Shown piece by piece: positions 31,012 through 39,486 of a stretch of 64,000 nucleotides of DNA. Under the pieces are notes generated by a model that saw only the letters and a list, made by a program, of their open reading frames with translations, was not told the DNA's origin and searched no databases. Position numbers and translations under genes: made by a program. Origin of the DNA: Lysobacter_L cavernae (GTDB taxonomy: Bacteria > Pseudomonadota > Gammaproteobacteria > Xanthomonadales > Xanthomonadaceae); NCBI RefSeq assembly GCF_042648505.1, contig NZ_JBHRXK010000006.1, positions 62,001 to 126,000 of the forward strand. Direction: 5' to 3'. The stretch's first letter is position 1. Each line of letters opens with the position of its first letter.

Positions 31012-32163
31012 ATGTCCAGCGCGCCGCACACCCTGGTTTTCCATAACGGTCCCGTGCTCACCCAGCGCGGCTTCGAGGAGGACGTCAGCGTCGTCGTCGA
31101 GGACGGCCATATCGTCGCCGTGCTGCCGGGCGAGGCCGCGGGCCAGGGCGCGCAAGTCGTCGACCTACAGGGCCGGTATCTGGTGCCGGGCTTCATCGAC
31201 ACCCAGGTCAACGGCGGCGGCGACGTGCTGTTCAACGACGAGCCCACCGTCGACGGCCTGCGCCGGATAGCCACAGCGCACCGCAAGTTCGGTACCACCG
31301 GGCTGATGCCGACGCTGATCAGCGACGACGTCGCGGTGATGTGCCGCGCCATCGCCGCCACGCGCGAGGCGATCGAACAGGACGTGCCGGGCATCCTCGG
31401 CATCCATCTGGAAGGGCCGTACCTCAATGCCGCGCGCAAGGGCGTGCACGACCCGGCCAAGTTCCACACGCCCGGCACCGAGGAGCTCGACATGATCGCC
31501 TCGCTCGACAACGGCAAGACCCTGCTGACACTGGCGCCGGAGCGGTTCCCGGCCGAGACCCTGCGCGCGTTGGCCGCGCGCGGCGTGGTCCTCGCCGCCG
31601 GCCACACCGCGGCCAGCTACGAACAACTGCGCGACGGCTTTGCCGCCGGCATCCGCGGCGTCACCCACCTGTTCAACGCGATGACGCCGATGAACAGCCG
31701 CGAGCCGGGCGGGGTCGGTGCCGCGCTGGAAAATCCCGACGCCTGGTGCGGCCTGATCGTCGACGGCCACCACGTCCACGATGCCTCGCTGCGCGTGGCG
31801 ATCGCCGCACGCCCGCGCGGCAAGATGATGCTGGTCACCGACGCGATGCCACCGGTCGGTGGCGAGCGCGAGGACTTCGAGCTGTACGGCGTGACGATGA
31901 GCTGCCGCGACGGCCTGTGCAGCACCGCCGACGGCACCCTGGCCGGCTCGGCGCTGGACATGGCCACGGCCGTGCGCAACACCGTGCAGCGCCTGGGCCT
32001 GCCATTGGAAGAGGCCTGCCGCATGGCATCGGCCTACCCGGCCGACTTCCTCGGCCTGGGCCACCTGCTGGGCCACATCGCCCCGGGTTACCGCGCCGAC
32101 CTGGCGGTGCTCGACCGCGAGCTGCACGTGCGCGGCACCTGGATTGGCGGCGCCGCGGGCTGA
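31012..32163 (+). CDS. nagA: N-acetylglucosamine-6-phosphate deacetylase
   Basis: A 383-residue amidohydrolase that removes acetate from GlcNAc6P to give GlcN6P. Signatures are P-G-F-I-D-T-Q-V-N-G near 61-70, the metal-binding H-L-E-G-P-Y-L-N at about 131-138, A-G-H-T-A-A-S-Y, T-H-L-F-N-A-M-T-P-M and the catalytic aspartate in V-T-D-A-M-P-P-V-G-G. It starts 8 nt after the deaminase stop, so the two form an operon. It supplies the substrate for the preceding enzyme. Confidence 0.95.
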   Translation: MSSAPHTLVFHNGPVLTQRGFEEDVSVVVEDGHIVAVLPGEAAGQGAQVVDLQGRYLVPGFIDTQVNGGGDVLFNDEPTVDGLRRIATAHRKFGTTGLMPTLISDDVAVMCRAIAATREAIEQDVPGILGIHLEGPYLNAARKGVHDPAKFHTPGTEELDMIASLDNGKTLLTLAPERFPAETLRALAARGVVLAAGHTAASYEQLRDGFAAGIRGVTHLFNAMTPMNSREPGGVGAALENPDAWCGLIVDGHHVHDASLRVAIAARPRGKMMLVTDAMPPVGGEREDFELYGVTMSCRDGLCSTADGTLAGSALDMATAVRNTVQRLGLPLEEACRMASAYPADFLGLGHLLGHIAPGYRADLAVLDRELHVRGTWIGGAAG

Positions 32164-32182
32164 AGAAAAGCACTCCACCTCG

Positions 32183-32296
32183 GCACGTTCGTCCTGCGTA
32201 GCGCAGCGAAGTTGAAAGATCCGGCAGGTCGCTGAGACCTGGTTGGCCCGCTCATCCTTCGACTCCAACGCTGCGCGCCTACAGGACGAACGGTGC
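32183..32296. repeat. Long imperfect inverted repeat (MITE/REP-like)
   Basis: GCACGTTCGTCCTG (32183-32196) pairs with CAGGACGAACGGTGC (32282-32296) with one extra base, and the pairing continues inward through the GCGCAGCG / CGCTGCGC and GAAGTTGAAAGATCC / ATCCTTCGACTCC segments. It occupies the first part of the 353-nt nagA-ior gap; the rest (32297-32516) shows a CTACAATTCC stretch near 32408 that may be a -10 region, and no gene. Confidence 0.75.
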
Positions 32297-32516
32297 AAGG
32301 AGACGGGGGACCAGACCCTGAACAGGCCTGGGCCGTGATTCTCCGTTGGATGGCGAAGCTCTCCTGAGGGCCCGGATAGCTCCGATCGGCCCTATTTGGT
32401 CGCGCTGCTACAATTCCGGGTCTTTGCCCGGCACTTTCGACCGGCCCCGGATGGGGCGGCGACGCGTTGCCCGGCAGTCCTCGCAGCCACCACGCGGCGT
32501 ACCGCCGCGACGAGCC

Positions 32517-35500
32517 ATGCCCATGACCAGCACCGCCGAACTCAGCTCGCCGTCCTCGGCCAACACCGCGCTCACCAACTCGGTGCTCGACACCGACTAC
32601 TCGCTCGAGCACAAGTACAGCCGCGAGAAGGGCCGCATCTACCTCAGCGGCGTGCAGGCACTGGTGCGGCTGCCGCTGATGCAGCGCCTGCGCGACGAAG
32701 CCGCCGGCCTCAACACCGCCGGTTTCATTTCCGGCTACCGCGGCTCCCCGCTCGGCGGTTTCGACCTGGAGCTGTGGCGTGCGCGCAAGTTCCTGGAGAA
32801 CGCCGGCGTCAAGTTCACCCCCGGCCTCAACGAGGACCTCGGCGCGACGATGGTCTGGGGCACGCAGCAGACCAACCTGTTCCCCGGCGCCAAGGTCCAG
32901 GGCGTGTACGGCATGTGGTACGGCAAGGGCCCGGGCGTGGACCGCACCGGCGACGTGTTCAAGCACGCCAATGCCGCCGGCACCTCGCAGTACGGCGGCG
33001 TGCTGGCGCTGGCGGCCGACGACCACGCCTGCCGTTCCTCGACGCTGCCGCACGGCTCGGAAGACGAGTTCGTCAGCGCGATGATGCCGATCCTCAACCC
33101 GGCCGGCGTGCAGGACATCCTCGACATGGGCCTGCTCGGCTGGGCGATGTCGCGCTACACCGGCCGCTGGGTCGGCTTCAAGACGATCGCCGAGACGGTG
33201 GAGTCCTCGGCCTCGGTCGAGGTCGACCCGATGGCCACGCGGATTGTCTTGCCGGACGACTTCGAGATGCCGGCCGGCGGCCTCAACATCCGCTGGCCGG
33301 ACCCGCCGATGAACCAGGAGATGCGCCTGCACAAGTACGCGGTCAAGGCCGCGCAGGCCTTCGCCCGTGCCAACCAGATCGACCGCATCGTCATCGACTC
33401 ACCGCGCGCGCGCCTGGGCATCGTCACCACCGGCAAGTCGTACCTGGACGTGCTGCAGGCGCTGGAATACCTGGGCCTGGACGAGCAGGCCTGCGCCGAT
33501 CTCGGCATCCGCGTCTACAAGGTCGGCATGACCTGGCCGCTGGAGCCGGTCGGCATCACCCGCTTCGCGCAAGGGCTCGAGGACATCGTCGTCGTCGAGG
33601 AGAAGCGCGCCTTCATCGAGCGGCAGATGAAGGAGACCATGTACAACTGGTCGCACGGCGCGCGCCCCAGCATCGTCGGCAAGTACGACGAGTCCGGCGA
33701 GTGGATCCTGCCGAGCACCGGCGAGCTGACCCCGGCCACCATCGCCGGCGTCATCGGCCGCCGCATCCAGAAGTTCCACAACTCCGAGCACATCGAGAAC
33801 GTGCTGCGCTGGATGACCGAGAAGGAGTCCGAGCTGGCGCTGCCGCGTGCGCAGTTCCCGCGCGTGCCGCATTACTGCTCGGGCTGCCCGCACAACACCT
33901 CGACCGTGGTGCCGGAAGGCTCGCGCGCGCTTGGCGGCATCGGTTGCCATTACATGGTGACCTGGATGGACCGCAGCACCGACACCTTCACCCACATGGG
34001 CGGCGAAGGCGTGACGTGGTCGGGCCAGGCGGCGTTCACCGAAACGCCGCACGTGTTCCAGAACCTCGGCGACGGTACCTACTTCCATTCCGGCTCGCTG
34101 GCGATCCGCCAGTCGGTCGCCACCGGCGTCAACATCACCTACAAGATCCTCTACAACGACGCGGTCGCGATGACCGGCGGCCAGCCGGTGGACGGCACGC
34201 TGTCGGTGCCGCAGATCGCCCAGCAGGTGCGCTCTGAGGGCGTGCAGACCATCGTGCTGGTGTCGGACGACATCGCCAAGTGGTCGGACAAGAGCATTTT
34301 CCCGAGCGGTCTCGAATATTTCGATCGCAAGGAACTCGACAACGTGCAGAAGCGCCTGCGCGAAGTGAAGGGCACGTCCGTCCTGATCTACGACCAGACC
34401 TGCGCCACCGAGAAGCGCCGCCGCCGCAAGCGCGGCAAGATGGTCGATCCGCAAAAGCGCGTGATGGTCAATTCGCTGGTCTGCGAGGGCTGCGGCGACT
34501 GCGGCAAGAAGTCGTTCTGCGTGTCGGTGCTGCCGAAGGAAACCGAGTTCGGCCGCAAGCGCGAGATCGACCAGTCCAACTGCAACAAGGACTACAGCTG
34601 CGTCAACGGCTTCTGCCCGAGCTTCGTCACCGTCGAAGGCGGCGGTTTGAAGAAAAAGAAAGGCAGCAACGCCAAGGATCGCCTCGCCGACCTGCCGATG
34701 CCGCAGATCGCCAGCGACCTGTCGCAGCCCTGGAACATCCTGCTCACCGGCGTCGGCGGTACCGGCGTGGTCACCATCGGCGCGCTGCTGGGCATGGCCG
34801 GGCACCTGGAGGGCAAGGGTTCGTCCGTGCTCGACCAGACCGGCCTGGCGCAGAAGGGCGGCGCGGTGACCACGCACATCCGCATCGCGCGCACACCGGC
34901 CGACATCCACGCCGTGCGCATCGCCGCCGGTGAAGCCGACCTGGTGCTGGGCTGCGACATGGTCGTGGTCAACGATTACTGGGTGCTGTCGAAGATGCGC
35001 GCCGGTCGTTCGCGCGTCGTGCTCAACAGCTACGAGGCGATGCCCGGCACCTTCACCACGCGCCCGGACATGCAGTTCCCGGCCACCGACATCATCGCCG
35101 CGGTCAAGGTCGCGCTCGGTGGCAACCCGCGCGCCGATCAAAACATGCACGTCGTCGACGCCACGCAGCTGGCGACCGCGCTGATGGGCGATGCCATCGC
35201 CACCAACCTGTTCATCCTCGGCTACGCCTGGCAGCAGGGCCTGGTGCCGCTGTCGCTGGACTCGCTGATGCGCGCGGTCGAACTCAACGGCGCCGCGATC
35301 GAGATGAACAAGACCGCGTTCGCCTGGGGCCGCCTGGCCGTGATCGACCCGGCCGCCGTGGCTGCGGCCGCCGGCCTGATCCGCAACGCCCCGACCGCGG
35401 CCGAAGCCACGCCAGGCACGCTGCCGATGCTGTCGCCCGGCCCGTGGGAAAGCACCGAATGGGGCGCCACGTCGGCGCCGCGCAGCACGCGCAAGGAAGA

Positions 35501-36227
35501 CGAGCTGCGCCACGTGCCGGCGCACGGCGGCGACAACATCGCCTTCCTGCCGCTGGACGATGTGCGCCTGTCGCGTTCGCTGGACGAGCTGGTCGAGCGC
35601 CGCGTCAAGTTCCTCACTGACTACCAGGACGCCGCCTACGCCAAGCGTTACAGCGATTTCGTCGCACGCGTGCACGCCGCCGAACGCAACGTCGCCGGCA
35701 CCACCGACCTGACTGAGGCCGTCGCCCGTTACGCCTTCAAGCTGATGGCCTACAAGGACGAGTACGAAGTCGCGCGCCTGTACACCAGCGGCGATTTCAA
35801 GAAGAAGCTGGAGCAGCAGTTCGACGGCGACTACAAGCTCAAGTTCCACCTCGCCCCGCCGCTGTTGGCCAAGAAGGACGCGCAGGGCCGCCTGATCAAG
35901 CAGGAATTCGGCCCGTGGGTGTTCACCGCGTTCAAGCTGATGGCCAAGCTGCGCTTCCTGCGCGGCGGCGCCTTCGACATCTTTGGCAAGACCGAAGAGC
36001 GCAGGATGGAGCGCCAGCTGATCGAGGATTACTTCACCACCGTCAACGGCCTGCTCGGCGCGCTCGACCGCGGCAACGTCGCCTTGGCCGCCGAGATCGC
36101 CAGCATTCCCGAGCACATCCGCGGCTACGGCCACGTCAAGGAAGACCACCTGCACAAGGCCAAGGCGCGTGAGGCCGAGCTGTTGAAGGAGTGGAACAAC
36201 CCGCTGCGGATCGTCAAGGTCGCGTAA
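32517..36227 (+). CDS. Indolepyruvate ferredoxin oxidoreductase, fused subunits
   Basis: A 1236-residue fused 2-oxoacid:ferredoxin oxidoreductase that oxidatively decarboxylates aryl pyruvates (or related 2-oxoacids) to acyl-CoA using TPP and Fe-S clusters. The N-terminal pyrimidine-binding half includes F-I-S-G-Y-R-G-S-P-L-G-G. The TPP domain has G-E-G-V-T-W-S-G-Q, GDGTYFHSG and a downstream Asn. Cysteine sets are C-S-G-C-P-H-N, C-E-G-C-G-D-C-G, and C-N-K-D-Y-S-C-V-N-G-F-C-P. The C-terminal gamma-type domain begins near L-L-T-G-V-G-G-T-G-V-V-T. Start is ATG 32517 or 32523; no strong ribosome site, and the frame to 32346 is non-coding in character. Single-gene fusions of this size are typical of proteobacteria. 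It is followed by a bidirectional terminator. Confidence 0.92.
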   Translation: MPMTSTAELSSPSSANTALTNSVLDTDYSLEHKYSREKGRIYLSGVQALVRLPLMQRLRDEAAGLNTAGFISGYRGSPLGGFDLELWRARKFLENAGVKFTPGLNEDLGATMVWGTQQTNLFPGAKVQGVYGMWYGKGPGVDRTGDVFKHANAAGTSQYGGVLALAADDHACRSSTLPHGSEDEFVSAMMPILNPAGVQDILDMGLLGWAMSRYTGRWVGFKTIAETVESSASVEVDPMATRIVLPDDFEMPAGGLNIRWPDPPMNQEMRLHKYAVKAAQAFARANQIDRIVIDSPRARLGIVTTGKSYLDVLQALEYLGLDEQACADLGIRVYKVGMTWPLEPVGITRFAQGLEDIVVVEEKRAFIERQMKETMYNWSHGARPSIVGKYDESGEWILPSTGELTPATIAGVIGRRIQKFHNSEHIENVLRWMTEKESELALPRAQFPRVPHYCSGCPHNTSTVVPEGSRALGGIGCHYMVTWMDRSTDTFTHMGGEGVTWSGQAAFTETPHVFQNLGDGTYFHSGSLAIRQSVATGVNITYKILYNDAVAMTGGQPVDGTLSVPQIAQQVRSEGVQTIVLVSDDIAKWSDKSIFPSGLEYFDRKELDNVQKRLREVKGTSVLIYDQTCATEKRRRRKRGKMVDPQKRVMVNSLVCEGCGDCGKKSFCVSVLPKETEFGRKREIDQSNCNKDYSCVNGFCPSFVTVEGGGLKKKKGSNAKDRLADLPMPQIASDLSQPWNILLTGVGGTGVVTIGALLGMAGHLEGKGSSVLDQTGLAQKGGAVTTHIRIARTPADIHAVRIAAGEADLVLGCDMVVVNDYWVLSKMRAGRSRVVLNSYEAMPGTFTTRPDMQFPATDIIAAVKVALGGNPRADQNMHVVDATQLATALMGDAIATNLFILGYAWQQGLVPLSLDSLMRAVELNGAAIEMNKTAFAWGRLAVIDPAAVAAAAGLIRNAPTAAEATPGTLPMLSPGPWESTEWGATSAPRSTRKEDELRHVPAHGGDNIAFLPLDDVRLSRSLDELVERRVKFLTDYQDAAYAKRYSDFVARVHAAERNVAGTTDLTEAVARYAFKLMAYKDEYEVARLYTSGDFKKKLEQQFDGDYKLKFHLAPPLLAKKDAQGRLIKQEFGPWVFTAFKLMAKLRFLRGGAFDIFGKTEERRMERQLIEDYFTTVNGLLGALDRGNVALAAEIASIPEHIRGYGHVKEDHLHKAKAREAELLKEWNNPLRIVKVA

Positions 36228-36251
36228 GCGCACCTCGCCACGGATTGAAAG

Positions 36252-36275
36252 CAAGCCCCGCATGCGCGGGGCTTG
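36252..36275. terminator. Bidirectional terminator between convergent genes
   Basis: CAAGCCCCGC, loop ATGC, GCGGGGCTTG: a perfect 10-bp stem. TTGT follows it on the plus strand, and TTTCAATCC follows on the minus strand. It serves the oxidoreductase gene and the convergent M61 peptidase gene. Confidence 0.85.
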
Positions 36276-36311
36276 TTGTATGGCCGATGCGCTATCGCAC
36301 CGGCGAGCGTG

Positions 36312-38216
36312 TCACTTCGGCGCGTAGATCTTCGACAGCCGGTCCGGCATGCCGGCGATGCGTTCCAGATGCGGGTACTTCAACCCGTCGCGGTAATCCA
36401 GGCGCACGGTCTTGACCACTTCGCCGTGCTTCACCACCAGCTCGATCGGGCGCTGGCCGTCGCGGTTGGCCTTGATCGCATCCTCCAGCCGCTCGTTCTC
36501 GAAGGCGTAGCCGTTGATCGCCAACAGCGTGCTGCCCGGGGCGATACCGGCGTCGAACGCCGGGCCGTCCCAGCGCACGCCGCCGACGGTCGCGTCCTTG
36601 TTCGACACGGTCATGCCGAGCGAGGCGCTGTAGTCGGCGGACTTGCGATCGCCCTGCACGGTCTTGTGGTAGGCGCTGGGGGTATCGGTGTAGACCAGCT
36701 TCCAGCCGCTGCCGGCCAGGCCGTCGAGTGGCGCGGCATTGGCGTCGACACGCTCGCGCAGGAAGCTCGCCCAGTCGTGCTTGACCACGCCGTCTAGGGT
36801 GCGCACGACCTCGTCGAAGTCGTAGGGATTGACGTCCCAGTCGCCGTCGTTGACGCCGAAGAACGCCTTGGCGAAGTCGTCGAGCGAACGCTTGTCGCCG
36901 CTCAGCGCGCGCAGCTTGGCATCGACCGCGAGCCAGATCAGCTGGCCGGCGCTGTAGTAGTCCTCGCTGAGTTGCCAGCTGCGGTAGGCCTGCGGTTTGC
37001 GCGCGTTGATGATCGGGTCGAACGTGGTGTCCTGGACGTTGCGCCAGGCGAAGCCGGGGCGGTCGTTGCTGTAGGTCGCCACCGTCAGCGCCAGCGCGTC
37101 GCGCGCCTGCTCGGCCGTCCACAGGCCCGAGCGCGCGGCCAGCACGACGCCCCAGTACTGTGTCTGGCCCTCGTACACCCACAGCAGGGTGTCGCTCATC
37201 GGCACGTTGAAGCTGGGCGTGGCCAGGTCGGCTGGGCGCCGGTACTTGCCGTTCCAGGAATGGGTGAATTCGTGCGGCAGCAGGTCGCGGTCGGGCGCGT
37301 TCTTGTCCCAGTCGGTGAAGTATTCGGGGCCAACCCCATTCTCGCTGGAGCGCTGGTGCTCCAGGCCGTTGCCGCCCATCTGGTCGGACAGCGAGAACAG
37401 GAAGTCGTAGTGGTCGTAGTGGCGCGCGCCAAACAGCTTGTAGGCCTGGTCGACCAGCTTGCGGTGCGCGGCGATCTGCTCGGGCTTGGCCTCGAGGTAC
37501 TTGGGGTCGTCGGCGACTATGTTGAGTCGCACCGGCACCTTGGCGCCGGGGTCGAGGTCGACCTGCTTGAAATAGCGGCCGGCGTAGACCGGTGAGTCCA
37601 GCAGCACGTCGAACGGCACCGGCCGGTAACGCACCGTGTCGCCGTCGCGCGCGGCCACCTCCAGCGCGGTGCCGGCCTGCCAGCCGGCGGGATACTTCAC
37701 CGTCGGCGCGATCTGCACGCGCCGCGCGTAATGCCCGGCCGGGTACAGCGCGACCTGGTTCCACTGCAGGTTGAGCATGTCCTGGGTCATGGTGATGCGG
37801 CCCTGCTCGCCGGCGGTCGGCGTCAGCACGTCGAAGCCGACCTGCAGCTCGCTGACACCGTCGGGCACGACCAGCCGGAACGCGTAGACGTCGAGCGGAT
37901 CGCGGCGCCAGTCGATGCGCTGGCCGTTGCCGCTGATCTTCAGCCCGGCGACGCGGTTGATCGGGCCGCTGGGCGAGTGGTTGCCGGGGATCCACTGCGG
38001 GTACAGCAGCGTCAGCGGGCCGGGCCGCACCGGAATCGTCTGCGTGGCATGGAACACGCGGTGCGCCAGGTCGGTGGCATCGACGGTCAGCGTCAGCGTG
38101 CCGGGATAGGCCACATCCTGCGGCGGCGCGGTCTGCGCCTGGGCCATGGAGGACAACGACAGCAATGCGGCGGCGAGCGTGCTCAGGCGCAGCGCGCCGG
38201 ACAACGGACGAAGCAT
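36312..38216 (-). CDS. Secreted M61-family (glycyl aminopeptidase-like) PDZ peptidase
   Basis: A 634-residue zinc peptidase. Signal peptide about 1-27 (MLRPLSGALRLSTLAAALLS...), an N-terminal beta domain, catalytic HEFTH at 315-319 with third ligand Glu349 in L-L-W-V-Y-E-G, and a PDZ domain at about 500-590 (G-G-V-R-W-D-G-P-A-F-D-A-G-I-A-P-G-S). M61 enzymes act as aminopeptidases with a preference for small N-terminal residues. The frame is open to 38660 but crosses the small gene at 38363; ATG 38216 after TCAGGGGTCGATCC is chosen. Periplasmic. No operon partner is evident. Confidence 0.9.
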   Translation of the reverse strand: MLRPLSGALRLSTLAAALLSLSSMAQAQTAPPQDVAYPGTLTLTVDATDLAHRVFHATQTIPVRPGPLTLLYPQWIPGNHSPSGPINRVAGLKISGNGQRIDWRRDPLDVYAFRLVVPDGVSELQVGFDVLTPTAGEQGRITMTQDMLNLQWNQVALYPAGHYARRVQIAPTVKYPAGWQAGTALEVAARDGDTVRYRPVPFDVLLDSPVYAGRYFKQVDLDPGAKVPVRLNIVADDPKYLEAKPEQIAAHRKLVDQAYKLFGARHYDHYDFLFSLSDQMGGNGLEHQRSSENGVGPEYFTDWDKNAPDRDLLPHEFTHSWNGKYRRPADLATPSFNVPMSDTLLWVYEGQTQYWGVVLAARSGLWTAEQARDALALTVATYSNDRPGFAWRNVQDTTFDPIINARKPQAYRSWQLSEDYYSAGQLIWLAVDAKLRALSGDKRSLDDFAKAFFGVNDGDWDVNPYDFDEVVRTLDGVVKHDWASFLRERVDANAAPLDGLAGSGWKLVYTDTPSAYHKTVQGDRKSADYSASLGMTVSNKDATVGGVRWDGPAFDAGIAPGSTLLAINGYAFENERLEDAIKANRDGQRPIELVVKHGEVVKTVRLDYRDGLKYPHLERIAGMPDRLSKIYAPK

Positions 38217-38362
38217 GGATCGACCCCTGAAGGTTGCGGTAAATGTTGACGCGGTGAATCCCGCATCCTCGGTGCAGCGGCCGGCGCCGCCCCCTGCCAT
38301 TCGGCACGGTTGGCGTGACCACGGCCACGTTCGCCCGCTTGGGCAAAGTCGTCGGCCCGCGC

Positions 38363-38572
38363 TCAGACCGGCCGGCCGCTCTCGCGCATCAACTGGTCGA
38401 ACCGGGTCCAGCTGAGCTTGCGCCGGTAGACCTTGTTGGTCGGCCGCCATTCGATCGCGCCCTTGGACACCAGCAGGGTGCCGAAGCGCTTGCCGTCGCG
38501 CTCGACGACGAATTCGATGTCCTCGCGACCCAGCTCGCGCTTGGGCAGGTTGAAGATGACCTTGTGTGCCAT
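38363..38572 (-). CDS. Conserved 69 aa protein of unknown function
   Basis: MAHKVIFNLPKRELGREDIE... a 69-residue soluble, basic protein with alternating hydrophobic residues suggesting a small beta fold (F-V-V-E-R-D-G-K-R-F-G-T-L-L-V-S-K-G-A-I-E-W). ATG 38572 has GACGGAGCTGGCGC in front, a proper ribosome site. I recall similar short proteins with the MAHKVIFNLP start in Xanthomonadaceae, but no role is known. It lies between the DUF938 gene and the M61 gene on the same strand. Confidence 0.75.
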   Translation of the reverse strand: MAHKVIFNLPKRELGREDIEFVVERDGKRFGTLLVSKGAIEWRPTNKVYRRKLSWTRFDQLMRESGRPV

Positions 38573-38614
38573 GCGCCAGCTCCGTCGCGCCGCCTCGCGC
38601 GGCTGCCGTGGACT

Positions 38615-39250
38615 CTAGCGCGGCGGCGTCAACACCACGTCGGCGCCGCCACGTCGCCACACCAGGCAGCGGTTGTGGGCCGGCATCGCCACGTCCTCGA
38701 CCAGGCGCAGGCCGATCGCCCGCGCCAGCGCATCGACCGCCTCGAAATCGCGGATGCCCGAGGCCGGATCGCGTGCCTTCAGCCAGCCGTCGAACTCACG
38801 GTTGCTGTCGCTGGTGCAGGCGCCGTGGTAGTTGAACGGCCCGTACACCGCGACCACCGCATCCTCGGCCAGCACGCCGTCGAGCCCGGCGAAGCAGGCC
38901 TCGGCCTGTGGCCAGGCCATGATGTGCAGCGTGTTGGCGCTGAACGCCGCATCGAAACGGCCGCCCTCGCCGCTCGCACGCGGCCACGGTCCGCTGGTCA
39001 CGTCGAGCGCAACCGGCGCTGGCGTATTGGCCAGCGCCGCGTCTTCCAGCCACAGGCGGATGCCCGGCAACGCCTCGGCGCGATCACTGCATTGCCAGCG
39101 CAGCCACGGCAGCGCCGCGGCGAAATACACCGCGTGCTGGCCGGTGCCGCTGCCCACTTCGAGCACCTGCCGTCGATCGCGGAAATGGCGCTGCAGCACC
39201 GCCAGGATGGGGTCGCGGTTGCGGTCGCAGGCGGGGGCGTAGGGCTTCAA
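38615..39250 (-). CDS. DUF938 SAM-dependent methyltransferase-like protein
   Basis: A 211-residue class I methyltransferase fold. The SAM motif V-L-E-V-G-S-G-T-G-Q-H is at 29-39 and the acidic loop D-R-A-E-A at about 56-60; S-A-N-T-L-H-I-M-A-W and V-Y-G-P-F-N-Y-H-G are DUF938 signatures. The start is TTG 39250, with AAGGAGAAG seven bases before it, a much better ribosome site than any in-frame ATG. Substrate unknown. It is divergent from the tldD-like gene across 236 nt. Confidence 0.85.
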   Translation of the reverse strand: MKPYAPACDRNRDPILAVLQRHFRDRRQVLEVGSGTGQHAVYFAAALPWLRWQCSDRAEALPGIRLWLEDAALANTPAPVALDVTSGPWPRASGEGGRFDAAFSANTLHIMAWPQAEACFAGLDGVLAEDAVVAVYGPFNYHGACTSDSNREFDGWLKARDPASGIRDFEAVDALARAIGLRLVEDVAMPAHNRCLVWRRGGADVVLTPPR

Positions 39251-39486
39251 CCCGCTTCTCCTTCACCCGAGCGGGCGTCATCGTGCATGCGCGGACTCTA
39301 GCGCCGGGGCGCCAAGGCCGCGACCGGGTGGTTCCACTTCGCACTTCCACGATCCCACGGTCGCCATCTAGCCCGAACGTCACTTGACGACCCGCAACCC
39401 CCTCCGCACAGTCCGAAAGGCTTTGCCGTCTTCTCTGTCCGCTGCATCGTCCTATGCCTGCGGGCCCATCTGGGGGTACAACAACA

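Noticed and set aside
33399..36263. 954-codon minus-strand open frame
   Set aside because: Antisense to the indolepyruvate oxidoreductase, whose domains are unambiguous.
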